From the NCBI RefSeq assembly GCF_019748365.1, contig NZ_JAIEPN010000003.1, forward strand, positions 39,345 to 103,344: 64,000 nt of DNA, in the 5' to 3' direction. The translations under genes were made by a program, and so were the position numbers. Positions 37,674 to 46,084 of the stretch are shown here, piece after piece. The stretch's first letter is position 1. Each line of letters opens with the position of its first letter. The DNA comes from Novosphingobium sp. GTDB taxonomy: Bacteria > Pseudomonadota > Alphaproteobacteria > Sphingomonadales > Sphingomonadaceae. The notes under the pieces are model-generated. The model was not told the DNA's origin, ran no database searches, and worked only from the letters and a program-made list of their open reading frames with translations.

Positions 37674-38099
37674 ATGCTCCTTCACGTGATCGCCCGCGGA
37701 AAGATTGGTCGCTCGCCCGAGGCGGAGCTCGTTGATCGCTACGCGCGCCGGATCACCTGGGGCTTCAAGGTTACGGAGTTGCCTGATCGCGGTGGCGCGA
37801 TTCCTCCTTCAACGGTCTCACCAATGCGCACCGTGGCCCTCGACGAGCGCGGCAAGCAACTCGAATCCACTGCCTTTGCCGCGTTGTTGGGTCGTTGGCG
37901 CGACGATGGTGTTCGCGAAGTGCGCTTCCTGATCGGCGCGGCGGATGGGCATGAGGCGACGCTCAGGCAAGAGGCGGACCTCTTGCTCGCGTTCGGGGCC
38001 GCCACCTGGCCGCACATGCTGGCCCGAGCGATGCTTGCCGAGCAGCTTTGGCGGGCCACAAGCATCCTTTCCGGCCACCCCTACCATCGCGATGGCTGA
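37674..38099 (+). CDS. rlmH: 23S rRNA pseudouridine(1915) N3-methyltransferase RlmH
   Basis: 141 residues of the SPOUT methyltransferase fold. LHVIARGKIGRSPEAELVDR at the N-terminus, then ALDERGKQLES, the SAM-binding VRFLIGAADGH and the very conserved WPHMLARAMLAEQLWRATSI with SGHPYHR at the C-terminus. It methylates pseudouridine 1915 in helix 69. The next gene starts eight bases before its end. Confidence 0.96.
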   Translation: MLLHVIARGKIGRSPEAELVDRYARRITWGFKVTELPDRGGAIPPSTVSPMRTVALDERGKQLESTAFAALLGRWRDDGVREVRFLIGAADGHEATLRQEADLLLAFGAATWPHMLARAMLAEQLWRATSILSGHPYHRDG

Positions 38100-39312
38100 A
38101 GCCATGACGTCACGCTCGGCATTCATCGCCTTGACCTTGTCGCTGGCGGGCCTCGCGGGCTGGCAGAGCCTCGCGCAGGATGCGCCGTTTGAAAGTGCCG
38201 ATCAGGCCGGCGACGCACTGCGCGCTGCTACCCAAGCCTTGGCAGAGGCCCGAAAGCGCGGTGATGCGCTGGAAGAGGCCGCGCAGCGTGCAACTGCCGC
38301 TGCCGATCGGACCGCCAGCGAGGCTGCGGCGGTTGCCGCCCGAATTCAGCAATCCGAGGCAGAGATCGCGCTGGCACAGGCCAGTGTGCGCGAGATTGAC
38401 CGACAACGTGCGGCATTGCGGCTGCGCATTGCAGCCCGGCAGGAACCAGTGGTGCGGCTGACCGCTGCTCTCCAGTTGATGTCGCGCCGCCCGCTCGTAT
38501 TCAGTTTGATGCGTGCGGATACCGTGCGTGAGACGGTCTATCTCCGCGCTGTTCTTGAAACGATGTTGCCGGAAGTCCAGCGCCGGACCGCCGGGCTGCG
38601 TTCGGAAATTGTGCGTGGTCGCCAACTGCAGGATCGCGCACGACGGGCAGCCGCGAACCTCAAGGCCAGCGAGGAGGTGCTGACGGTGCGTCGCCAGCAA
38701 CTGGTTGCGGTGGAGAGTCGCCAGCGCATCGCTTTACGCAGTGCTCAGGGCATCGCCAGCCGCGAAGCTGATCGCGCGTTGGCACTTGCCGAGGACACCC
38801 GCGATATTGCCGCCTTGATGGAACGATTGCGCACCGACGGCGCTTTGCGCAGCGAGCTTGCCGCCCTGCCCGGCCCCGTCCCCCGGCCCGATCGCCCCGG
38901 CTCCATGCTGGTTGTTGACGAGCGTGCACCTGTTCGCACGCCTGCCGATGGCTTTTCGTGGATCATGCCGGTGAGCGGCCGGATCGTAAGCGGGTTTGGC
39001 GATATGACCGGCGCGACCCGTTCAATCGGCGTGACGCTCGCACCTGCGGCAGGCGCACAAGTTGTCGCACCCGCGGCCGGCCGTGTCGCCTTTGCAGGCG
39101 ACTACCGAGGCTTCGGGCGGATCGTCATCATCGACCATGATGGCGGCTGGACGTCGCTCATCACCAACCTTGGAAGGCTGGACGTCGCCGTCGCGGCCAA
39201 GGTGCTGCAAGGTTCGCCGCTTGGCCTGGCGGGGCCCGGCCGGCCTTCGATGACGATCGAACTGCGCAAGGATGGAACGCCGGTCAATCCGCTGGCGCTG
39301 ATCGGGCGGTAA
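38092..39312 (+). CDS. Murein hydrolase activator EnvC family protein
   Basis: 406 residues (start ATG 38092, overlapping rlmH; ATG 38104 also possible). A signal peptide (SAFIALTLSLAGLAGWQSLA) is followed by a long coiled coil (residues ~30-250; rich in Ala/Arg/Glu) and a C-terminal LytM domain from about 280. The zinc ligands of active M23 enzymes are not clearly present: where an HxGxD-type segment is expected there is SIGVTLAPAAGAQV, and no H-x-H motif follows. So it is most likely an activator of amidases (EnvC-like), not an enzyme. Confidence 0.9.
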   Translation: MAEAMTSRSAFIALTLSLAGLAGWQSLAQDAPFESADQAGDALRAATQALAEARKRGDALEEAAQRATAAADRTASEAAAVAARIQQSEAEIALAQASVREIDRQRAALRLRIAARQEPVVRLTAALQLMSRRPLVFSLMRADTVRETVYLRAVLETMLPEVQRRTAGLRSEIVRGRQLQDRARRAAANLKASEEVLTVRRQQLVAVESRQRIALRSAQGIASREADRALALAEDTRDIAALMERLRTDGALRSELAALPGPVPRPDRPGSMLVVDERAPVRTPADGFSWIMPVSGRIVSGFGDMTGATRSIGVTLAPAAGAQVVAPAAGRVAFAGDYRGFGRIVIIDHDGGWTSLITNLGRLDVAVAAKVLQGSPLGLAGPGRPSMTIELRKDGTPVNPLALIGR

Positions 39313-39401
39313 TTGCCCTTTCTGCATGGCGCTGGCCCATCTGGCGTTAATCGTCGTGGCTCTATAGAAGCAACGCAAGGCTCTGCACTCTTTGCCGAAA
39401 G

Positions 39402-40748
39402 ATGATCATGGCGTTCAAGTTTGTTCCCTTGCTGCGTGCTGCTGCCCTTGTCAGCGCCGTCGCGCTGATTCCGGCGACCACAGCCGGGCTTGCCGCCGTT
39501 GACGCGCGTTCGGGGCCGGAGTTCAGCAAGCTCATGGCAGTCTACGAGCGGATCAAGACGAGTTACGTCGAGCCGGTCGATGACGACAAGCTGATCAAGG
39601 GCGCGATTAGCGGCATGCTTGCGGCGCTTGATCCGCACAGTTCCTATCTCGACGCGCGTGATTTCGAGAACCTGCGCACCCAGACCGATGGGTCCTACGG
39701 CGGGCTCGGTCTTTCGGTTACGATGGATGATGGCGCGGTAAAGGTCATTGCGCCCACCAAGGGCAGTCCGGCCGATGCCGCCGGTGTCAAGGCTGGCGAC
39801 TTTATCACCCATATCAACGGGAAGCTGATCTACGGCGGCACGCTCGACGAAGCGGTGGACCAGATGCGCGGACCTCCGGGCACCTCGATCAGCCTGACCC
39901 TGTTTCGCACCGGCCGAGATGAGCCGATCGAAGTCAGGATCACGCGCCAGATCATCGAACTGAAGCCGGTCGACTTCAAGGTTGAGGGCAATGTTGGCGT
40001 GATCTCGGTGTCGAGCTTCAGCGCTAATGTCGGCAGCGAAGTGCTCGACGCATTCAAGCAGATCAAGTCCAAGACCAACGGAAGGTTGACCGGTCTGGTC
40101 CTCGATCTGCGCGGTAATCCTGGCGGGCTGCTCGATCAGGCGGTCGCGCTTTCCGATCTTTTCCTCGATCACGGCGTGATTGTCTCGCAGCGTGGTCGCT
40201 ATTCGCGGGACAACGAGACCTACAACGCCGAATCGATGACCCCGGGCGATATTGCCAAGGGCATTCCGATGGTCGTGCTGATCAATGAAGGCTCCGCGTC
40301 TGCGTCCGAGATCGTCGCTGGCGCCCTTCAGGACCAGCACCGCGCGGTCCTGATGGGGCAGCGCAGCTTCGGCAAGGGCAGTGTGCAGACATTGATGCCC
40401 CTGACCCGCGACACCGCTCTCAAGCTTACCACGGCGCGCTACTACACGCCCTCGGGCCGATCGGTGCAGGAGGGCGGCATCGATCCCGATATCGCGGTGC
40501 CGCAGATCTCGGACCCGGACCTCCGCAAGCGCGCACAGCGCTTCTACCGCGAAAGCGATCTGCGCGGTCACCTGATCAACGAAATCAAGGACGACAAGGA
40601 TCTCGAGCGCGACAAGGTTCAGGACCCGCGCTTCAAGATGACGCCAGAGGAGCTCAAGACCAAGGGCATCGACGACTTCCAGCTCTACTATGCGCTGCAG
40701 ACGCTGGGGCGGACGGCGCCGCAGGCGCTGGCTTCGCGCAAACGGTGA
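39402..40748 (+). CDS. S41 family C-terminal processing peptidase (CtpA-like)
   Basis: 448 residues: signal peptide (LLRAAALVSAVALIPATTAG), an N-terminal cap helix, a PDZ domain (about 90-175; YGGLGLSVTMDDGAVKVIAP), and the S41 protease domain with the serine in EGSASASEIVAGAL and the lysine in GQRSFGKGSVQTL. It is a periplasmic protease that trims C-terminal tails. Start at 39402 or 39408 (tandem ATG codons). It follows the EnvC-family gene, a very common pairing, and precedes dsbB. Confidence 0.95.
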   Translation: MIMAFKFVPLLRAAALVSAVALIPATTAGLAAVDARSGPEFSKLMAVYERIKTSYVEPVDDDKLIKGAISGMLAALDPHSSYLDARDFENLRTQTDGSYGGLGLSVTMDDGAVKVIAPTKGSPADAAGVKAGDFITHINGKLIYGGTLDEAVDQMRGPPGTSISLTLFRTGRDEPIEVRITRQIIELKPVDFKVEGNVGVISVSSFSANVGSEVLDAFKQIKSKTNGRLTGLVLDLRGNPGGLLDQAVALSDLFLDHGVIVSQRGRYSRDNETYNAESMTPGDIAKGIPMVVLINEGSASASEIVAGALQDQHRAVLMGQRSFGKGSVQTLMPLTRDTALKLTTARYYTPSGRSVQEGGIDPDIAVPQISDPDLRKRAQRFYRESDLRGHLINEIKDDKDLERDKVQDPRFKMTPEELKTKGIDDFQLYYALQTLGRTAPQALASRKR

Positions 40749-40752
40749 GATC

Positions 40753-41247
40753 ATGGTGGCGTCGGTGAAAAGCCCCACGCAGGGGGCCTACATGCTCGCG
40801 CTGGCGGTGCCGGCTGCGCTCATCGCGGCCGTCTATGTCGCACAGTACGGCTTCGGCCTCGCCCCTTGCGACATGTGCTGGTGGCAGCGCTATCCCCATT
40901 TTGCCGCGATCGCCTTCGCGCTGGGCGGACTTGCCACACGCGGAACCCGTCTCGGCAACGCCCTCGTCATGCTGGCGGCCCTCGCGATCGGGATCAGCGG
41001 TGCGATCGGTGCCTTACATGCGGGTGTCGAATATGGCTGGTGGCAGGGGCCAACAGCATGCTCATCGACCAGCCTCGGCAGCGATCCGCTGGCGTCCATC
41101 ATGAATGCTCCACTGATCCGGTGCGATACCCCTGCCTGGACCATGTTCGGCATTAGCCTTGCCGGCTTCAATTTTCTGATCTCGGTAGCCAGCGCCGTGG
41201 TGATCTTCGTCCTCCTCAGCCGCCCCAGCAAGGGATTACTACGATGA
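40753..41247 (+). CDS. dsbB: Disulfide bond formation protein DsbB
   Basis: 164 residues, four membrane helices. The first periplasmic loop holds the quinone-linked CxxC pair in APCDMCWWQRYPH (about Cys39 and Cys42); the second holds PTACSSTSLGSDPLAS with another cysteine and IRCDTPAW with the fourth. It reoxidises DsbA by passing electrons to ubiquinone. Start at 40753, five bases after the peptidase stop; the following coq7 overlaps its end. Confidence 0.93.
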   Translation: MVASVKSPTQGAYMLALAVPAALIAAVYVAQYGFGLAPCDMCWWQRYPHFAAIAFALGGLATRGTRLGNALVMLAALAIGISGAIGALHAGVEYGWWQGPTACSSTSLGSDPLASIMNAPLIRCDTPAWTMFGISLAGFNFLISVASAVVIFVLLSRPSKGLLR

Positions 41248-41756
41248 CTGAAACGCGCGAAGCAATGCTGCGGGTCAATCAGGCCGGAGAATTTGGAGCG
41301 ATCCGGATCTACGCCGGGCAACTGGCGGTGATGGGAGACCGCACTGCCATCTCGGGAGAGATCGCGACGATGGCCCAGCAGGAAGCTGCGCACCGCGAAC
41401 GCTTCGATGCGTTGCTGGTCAAGCGCGGTGTACGTCCCACTGTACTGCAACCGCTCTGGTCTGCTGCCGGCTTTGCGCTTGGTGCCGCCACGGCGCTGAT
41501 TGGCCCCGAAGCCGCGATGGCCTGCACTGCGGCGATCGAGACCGAAATCGACCGTCACTACACCGAGCAGCTCGAACAGCTCGGCGAGGATGATCCCGAG
41601 CTTGCCGGCATGATACGCGAGTTTCGCGATGACGAGCGCGAGCATCGCGATACGGCGCTCGCATCGGGTGCAGAGAAGGCACCGGCCTATCCGCTCCTGT
41701 TCAATGCGATCCGGATGGGTTGCCGGGTGGCGATCGCGGTTTCGAAGCGGATTTGA
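41244..41756 (+). CDS. coq7: Demethoxyubiquinone hydroxylase Coq7
   Basis: Di-iron monooxygenase of ubiquinone synthesis, hydroxylating 5-demethoxyubiquinone. 170 residues: LRVNQAGEFGAIRIYAGQLA (first Glu ligand), MAQQEAAHRERFDALL (E-x2-H), TAAIETEIDRHYTEQL and FRDDEREHRDTALASG (second E-x2-H). All four ligand segments are intact. The ATG overlaps the dsbB stop (ATGA), implying co-translation with another quinone-linked protein. Confidence 0.95.
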   Translation: MTETREAMLRVNQAGEFGAIRIYAGQLAVMGDRTAISGEIATMAQQEAAHRERFDALLVKRGVRPTVLQPLWSAAGFALGAATALIGPEAAMACTAAIETEIDRHYTEQLEQLGEDDPELAGMIREFRDDEREHRDTALASGAEKAPAYPLLFNAIRMGCRVAIAVSKRI

Positions 41757-41859
41757 CCGCGTCACGCTTGATCCACCGCAAGGCTCGGACTTCAGCTATC
41801 GTTCACGCGATAGAGGCCTTATACCACCAGGCATGACCCCCAGTTGGAGCTTATCTGCG

Positions 41860-42462
41860 ATGAAGCGCCGTTCTGCCGCCGCCCTTGCCCCTGCATTGGC
41901 TCTCGTCGTGCTTCTTGGCGTGCCGCTCCCCTCTGCTGTGCAGGCGCAGGACAATCCCACCGAGAAGATCAACCAGCTGATCGTCTATGGCGACGATCCT
42001 TGCCCGGCTTCGTCTGATGGCTCGATTACGGTGTGCGCCCGGAAGGACGAATCCGAGCGTTTCCGCATTCCCAAGCCGCTGCGCGACAATCCCAATGATT
42101 CGGTCAATCAGGGTTGGACGCAAAGGGTGAAAGCTTACGAGACTGTTGGCGCATTCGGCACCAACTCCTGTTCGCCGATCGGCGCGGGCGGTGCCACGGG
42201 GTGCATGTCGCAGCTGATCAACAGCGCCTATGCCGAGAAGAAGCAGAGCAGCGACGTGCAGTTCGGCAAGCTCATCGAAGAAGAGCGTGCCAAGCGTCTC
42301 AAGACAATCGATGCCGATACCGCAGCCGAACAGGCCCGGGTTGAAGTGCTCGAAAAGGAATACGAGGCAAAGCTCAAGCGCGAACGCGACGGTGAGACCA
42401 AGCCCGCCAAGCCTGAGACACCATCGCCGAGCGAACCCTTGACCACGCCGCCTCAGCCCTGA
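41860..42462 (+). CDS. Secreted protein of unknown function
   Basis: 200 residues with a signal peptide (AAALAPALALVVLLGVPLPS, cleavage near AVQA). The mature part has four cysteines in two closely spaced pairs (DPCPASSDGSITVCARKD; NSCSPIGAGGATGCMSQ), consistent with two periplasmic disulfides, followed by a charged helix (IEEERAKRLKTIDADTAAEQ) and a Pro/Thr/Lys tail. The ATG at 41860 has GGAG twelve bases upstream. It resembles proteins seen in many Sphingomonadales and not otherwise characterised. It lies 103 bases after coq7 and could be served by the DsbB system. Confidence 0.75.
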   Translation: MKRRSAAALAPALALVVLLGVPLPSAVQAQDNPTEKINQLIVYGDDPCPASSDGSITVCARKDESERFRIPKPLRDNPNDSVNQGWTQRVKAYETVGAFGTNSCSPIGAGGATGCMSQLINSAYAEKKQSSDVQFGKLIEEERAKRLKTIDADTAAEQARVEVLEKEYEAKLKRERDGETKPAKPETPSPSEPLTTPPQP

Positions 42463-42493
42463 TCATCTGCGGGCTTTGGCGAGGCCACTCATG

Positions 42494-43327
42494 TCAGCCC
42501 AAAGCGATGTCCGGCGCGTCTTCCTGCTTCATCCCTACGGTGTGATAACCCGAATCGACATGATGGACTTCGCCTGTCACGCCTGAAGCAAGGTCGGAAA
42601 GCAGGTAGAGCCCTGCGCCGCCCACATCGTCAATCGTGACATTGCGACGCAGCGGCGCATTGAGCTCGTTCCATTTCAGGATGTAGCGGAAGTCGCCGAT
42701 CCCGCTTGCCGCGAGCGTCTTGATCGGGCCGGCGGACAGGGCGTTGACGCGAATGCCCTCGGGGCCGCAGTCATTGGCGAGGTAGCGGACGCTGGCTTCA
42801 AGCGCGGCCTTGGCGACGCCCATGACGTTGTAGTGCGGTATAACCTTCTCGGCGCCGTAGTAGGTCAACGTCAGAATGGAGCCGCCACCGCTCTTCCCAC
42901 CGCTTTCGTCTTGCACTTGCGGCATCATCGCAGCCGCGCGCCGGGTCACGGCGACCATGCTGTAGACCGAGATGTTCATGGTCATCAGGAAGTTGTCGAG
43001 CGAGGTGTCCATGTACTTCCCGCGCAGCTCGGTCTTGTCCGAAAAGCCGATGGCATGGACGAGGAAATCGATCGTGGGCCAGCGCGCTGCCAGCGTCTCG
43101 AACGCAGTATCGAGCGCGGCCATGTCGGACACATCGCATTCGATCAGAAAATCGCTGCCAAGGCTGGCGGCCAGCGGACGCACACGCTTCTCGAGCGCTT
43201 CGCCCTGATAGGAAAAGGCGAGTTCGGCGCCTTGCTCATGCAGTTTGCGGGCAATCCCCCATGCGAGCGACTTGTCATTGGCGAGGCCCATGATCAGGCC
43301 GCGCTTTCCATCCATTAGTCCTGTCAT
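42494..43327 (-). CDS. fabI: Enoyl-[acyl-carrier-protein] reductase FabI
   Basis: NADH-dependent final reduction in fatty acid elongation. 277 residues of the short-chain dehydrogenase fold: GLIMGLANDKSLAWGIARKL (NAD-binding), HAIGFSDKTELRGKYMDTS and the catalytic YxxxMxxxK pattern in HYNVMGVAKAALEA, with the RVNALSAGPIKTLAASGI loop. The frame opens further upstream, but the ATG at 43327 gives the usual length. Convergent with the secreted unknown; 13 bases after the BrkB gene. Confidence 0.96.
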   Translation of the reverse strand: MTGLMDGKRGLIMGLANDKSLAWGIARKLHEQGAELAFSYQGEALEKRVRPLAASLGSDFLIECDVSDMAALDTAFETLAARWPTIDFLVHAIGFSDKTELRGKYMDTSLDNFLMTMNISVYSMVAVTRRAAAMMPQVQDESGGKSGGGSILTLTYYGAEKVIPHYNVMGVAKAALEASVRYLANDCGPEGIRVNALSAGPIKTLAASGIGDFRYILKWNELNAPLRRNVTIDDVGGAGLYLLSDLASGVTGEVHHVDSGYHTVGMKQEDAPDIALG

Positions 43328-43340
43328 GCGACCCCTTGCT

Positions 43341-44387
43341 TCACTCGTCCTGTTGCGTCTGTCCGGTCGCGCCTGTTTTCGCGGCGCGAGCCCGGTTGTC
43401 GGCTTGCCCAATCAGATCCTGCTCCACTGGCGTTTCCGCCAGAGCAGCGTTGAGTTCGGCCCCTATGACCATCCCTAGGCCAATCAGCCAAAAAAAGAAA
43501 AGTGTGATCATCACGCCGGCAAGGCTTCCATACGTCAGATCGTAGACGAACAGGTGCCGCAGCAGCTTGGGCAAGATTGTGGTGACCGCGAGCCACCAGA
43601 CCGTGACGAACAGGGCGCCAGGCCATTTGGGATAGATCCGCGCGCTGTATGCGCCCGGGGTCAGCGAGATGAAAAGCAGCCAAAGCGACGCGAACAAAAC
43701 CAGCGCAGGGATCACGCGGTAGAGCGCCAGCGTTGCGATCAGATCGGTTGCTTTCGGCAGAAGCGCCGTGACCGCTTCCAGTACGGTACCGATCAGCACT
43801 TGTGCTGCGATCGAGAGCAGGATGAGAACGACCGAGGCAATGATCAGGCCGGTCGACATCAGGCGGTATCGCCAGAAAGCATGCACCAGCCTCGTCCCAT
43901 AGGCTCGGCGCAGAATATCGCGGATGGTCTCGACCAGACTGCCAACAGTCCAAAGACCTACCAGGCCGCCGATCCACAGCAGGCCGCCCGTCCGCGCCTC
44001 GATCACGGTATGCGCGACGGGTGAGAGCACGTTCGCGACATCCGGCGGCATCGCCATCAGGACAGTGTTGACCGCCGCCGTCCGATCATTGGCTTCGCCA
44101 AGCAGGGAAAACAGCGCTGCACCGGTGATAAAGAAGGGAAATAGCGCGATGAGTACCATGTAGGCAAAGTTGCCAGCGTGGATTGTTCCATCGTGGATTA
44201 CGCCCACCCACACCCTTCGCAGCACTTCGATCGGACGCAGCCGGTGCGCGGAGCGGACGCCCGCGAACGCGAGGCCCTGTTGCCGAGCCATCGCGGCACG
44301 GCGTCTTGCTTCGGGAGAGAGATCGATAACCGGCTCGCCAGGTGGGGCGTTACCAGGGGGCGTCCGCGCTGGAGCGTCGCCGCTCAC
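43341..44387 (-). CDS. YihY/BrkB family membrane protein
   Basis: 348 residues with about six membrane helices. NFAYMVLIALFPFFITGAAL, GLVGLWTVGSLVETIRDIL, LILLSIAAQVLIGTVLEAV and YGSLAGVMITLFFFWLIGLG are typical of this family, once thought to be RNase BN. The function is unknown. N- and C-termini are cytoplasmic and Pro/Arg-rich. Start is GTG at 44387, five bases after the dnaJ-type stop; a TTG at 44402 is the other option. Confidence 0.88.
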   Translation of the reverse strand: MSGDAPARTPPGNAPPGEPVIDLSPEARRRAAMARQQGLAFAGVRSAHRLRPIEVLRRVWVGVIHDGTIHAGNFAYMVLIALFPFFITGAALFSLLGEANDRTAAVNTVLMAMPPDVANVLSPVAHTVIEARTGGLLWIGGLVGLWTVGSLVETIRDILRRAYGTRLVHAFWRYRLMSTGLIIASVVLILLSIAAQVLIGTVLEAVTALLPKATDLIATLALYRVIPALVLFASLWLLFISLTPGAYSARIYPKWPGALFVTVWWLAVTTILPKLLRHLFVYDLTYGSLAGVMITLFFFWLIGLGMVIGAELNAALAETPVEQDLIGQADNRARAAKTGATGQTQQDE

Positions 44388-44391
44388 GAGG

Positions 44392-45336
44392 CTAGACCGC
44401 AAACCTGGCCCGCAAGTCGCGGCTGTCGCGCCATCCCTCCAGACGCGCCTGGAGGTCGGGGTCCTCTGCTGGGATGTCCACCATCAGGGTTACCAACTGG
44501 TCGCCGCGTTCACCGTTCTTCCGGGTGAACCCACGGCCCTTGAGCCGCAGCGTCTTGCCGCTGGTGCTACCCGGCGCGATGGTCATCATCACCGGCCCCT
44601 CTACCGTTGGAATGCGCACCTTGGCGCCGGCCATCGCTTCGTCGAGGCTGATCGGCACCTCGAGCAGGATATTGTCACCATCCCGCACGAAGTATGGGCT
44701 TGGCTGGATTTCAATGGTCACGATCGCATCGCCAAAGCCGCCCGGGCCCTGTTCGCCCTTTCCGCCGAGACGGACTTGCTGTCCGTCAACCAGGCCTGGC
44801 GGCAGCTTGAGATCGATAGTCTTGCCATCAGCAAGGGTGACCCGCTGCGGCTCGCGGCGGGCAGCCTCATTGAAAGGAACCTTCAGGGTGTAGGTGACGT
44901 TCGCACCGCGCGGTGCAGGACGCCGCCGTGCGCCAGCACCCGGGCCTGCCCCCATTCCGCCGCGCCCACCGAACAGGCCTTCGAAGATGTCACCTAGATC
45001 GATGCCTTCGCTGCCACTCCCGCCAAAACCTTCAAACCCATCATGACGATATCCGCGCTGTGCTCCGGCAAAGCCGCCGCCTGCATCGCCGCCAAAGCCG
45101 AATGGCCCGGTCGGATTGCCGTCCGCATCGATTTCCCCCCGGTCGAACCGGGCGCGCTTGTCCTTGTCGGACAGCAGATCATACGCCCGGGTCACTTCGG
45201 CAAAGCGCTCGGCGGCATTGGGCTTTCCCGCATTGCGATCGGGGTGCAGCTCTTTTGCCAGCGTGCGATAAGCGGACTTGATGTCCTTTTCGCTCGCGGT
45301 GCGCGGCACACCAAGAATGGAATAGGGATCGGCCAT
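44392..45336 (-). CDS. DnaJ/CbpA-type co-chaperone
   Basis: 314 residues: N-terminal J domain (about 1-70; YSILGVPRTASEKDIKSAYR, with HPD in ELHPDRNAGKPNA), a Gly/Phe-rich linker (GFGGDAGGGFAGAQRGYRHD), and two DnaJ C-terminal beta-sandwich domains. No CxxCxGxG zinc repeats are present, so it is CbpA-like (class B), stimulating DnaK. No dnaK is nearby. Transcribed divergently from pdxH with a 99-base gap. Confidence 0.93.
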   Translation of the reverse strand: MADPYSILGVPRTASEKDIKSAYRTLAKELHPDRNAGKPNAAERFAEVTRAYDLLSDKDKRARFDRGEIDADGNPTGPFGFGGDAGGGFAGAQRGYRHDGFEGFGGSGSEGIDLGDIFEGLFGGRGGMGAGPGAGARRRPAPRGANVTYTLKVPFNEAARREPQRVTLADGKTIDLKLPPGLVDGQQVRLGGKGEQGPGGFGDAIVTIEIQPSPYFVRDGDNILLEVPISLDEAMAGAKVRIPTVEGPVMMTIAPGSTSGKTLRLKGRGFTRKNGERGDQLVTLMVDIPAEDPDLQARLEGWRDSRDLRARFAV

Positions 45337-45435
45337 ACCCTTTAGCTAGGGTTGACCCCGTCTACCCGCAAGGCTCGCTTTGCACTCAGGCACGGCTAAG
45401 CTAGGGCAAACCCAGCTGAACAACAGTTTTCTGGA

Positions 45436-46065
45436 ATGGACAGGACCCCAGCCGTGCCGACCGACGTGAACGACGATGCCATTCCCGGTACGGATCCCTT
45501 CGCCATTTTCGAGGCGTGGTTTGCCGAAGCGAGGGCGAGCGAGCTCAACGATCCCAATGCGATGGCGCTGGCGACAGCAACGCCCGGTGCGGCCCCTTCG
45601 GTGCGCATGGTCTTGCTGAAGGGGCACGGACCGGATGGCTTTGTATTTTACACCAACTTCCAAAGCCGCAAGGGCGGGGAACTGGCTGCCAATCCGCAGG
45701 TTGCGCTCCTGTTCCACTGGAAGAGCCTGCGCCGGCAGGTGCGGATCGAGGGGATCATCAACGAAGTCACGCCAGCCGAAGCGGACGCGTACTTCGCCAG
45801 CCGTCATCCCGAATCGCGCCTTGGCTCCGCCGCATCTGATCAATCCCGCCCGCTGCCTTCGCGTGAGGTTTACATGGCACGCGTCGAGGCGCTGCGCGGC
45901 GAGTATCCGGATGGATCGGTGCCGCGCCCGGCCCATTGGTCCGGCTACCGTGTGACGCCCCATGCCATCGAGTTCTGGCAGGACCGTGCCTTCCGCCTCC
46001 ACGAACGCCGCCGTTTCACCCGTCTGGACCGGGGTCAGTGGACCAGTTCGCTGCTCTATCCCTGA
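45436..46065 (+). CDS. pdxH: Pyridoxamine 5'-phosphate oxidase PdxH
   Basis: FMN enzyme that oxidises pyridoxine/pyridoxamine phosphate to pyridoxal phosphate. 209 residues. NAMALATATPGAAPSVRMVL, then GFVFYTNFQSRKGGELAANP (FMN/PLP site), RQVRIEGIINEVTPAEADAY, SRPLPSREVY, and C-terminal VTPHAIEFWQDRAFRLHER and WTSSLLYP. All are standard for the family. Divergent from a DnaJ-type gene; 19 bases before a cation transporter gene. Confidence 0.96.
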   Translation: MDRTPAVPTDVNDDAIPGTDPFAIFEAWFAEARASELNDPNAMALATATPGAAPSVRMVLLKGHGPDGFVFYTNFQSRKGGELAANPQVALLFHWKSLRRQVRIEGIINEVTPAEADAYFASRHPESRLGSAASDQSRPLPSREVYMARVEALRGEYPDGSVPRPAHWSGYRVTPHAIEFWQDRAFRLHERRRFTRLDRGQWTSSLLYP

Positions 46066-46084
46066 GAGACAGCAAGGCTCCACC

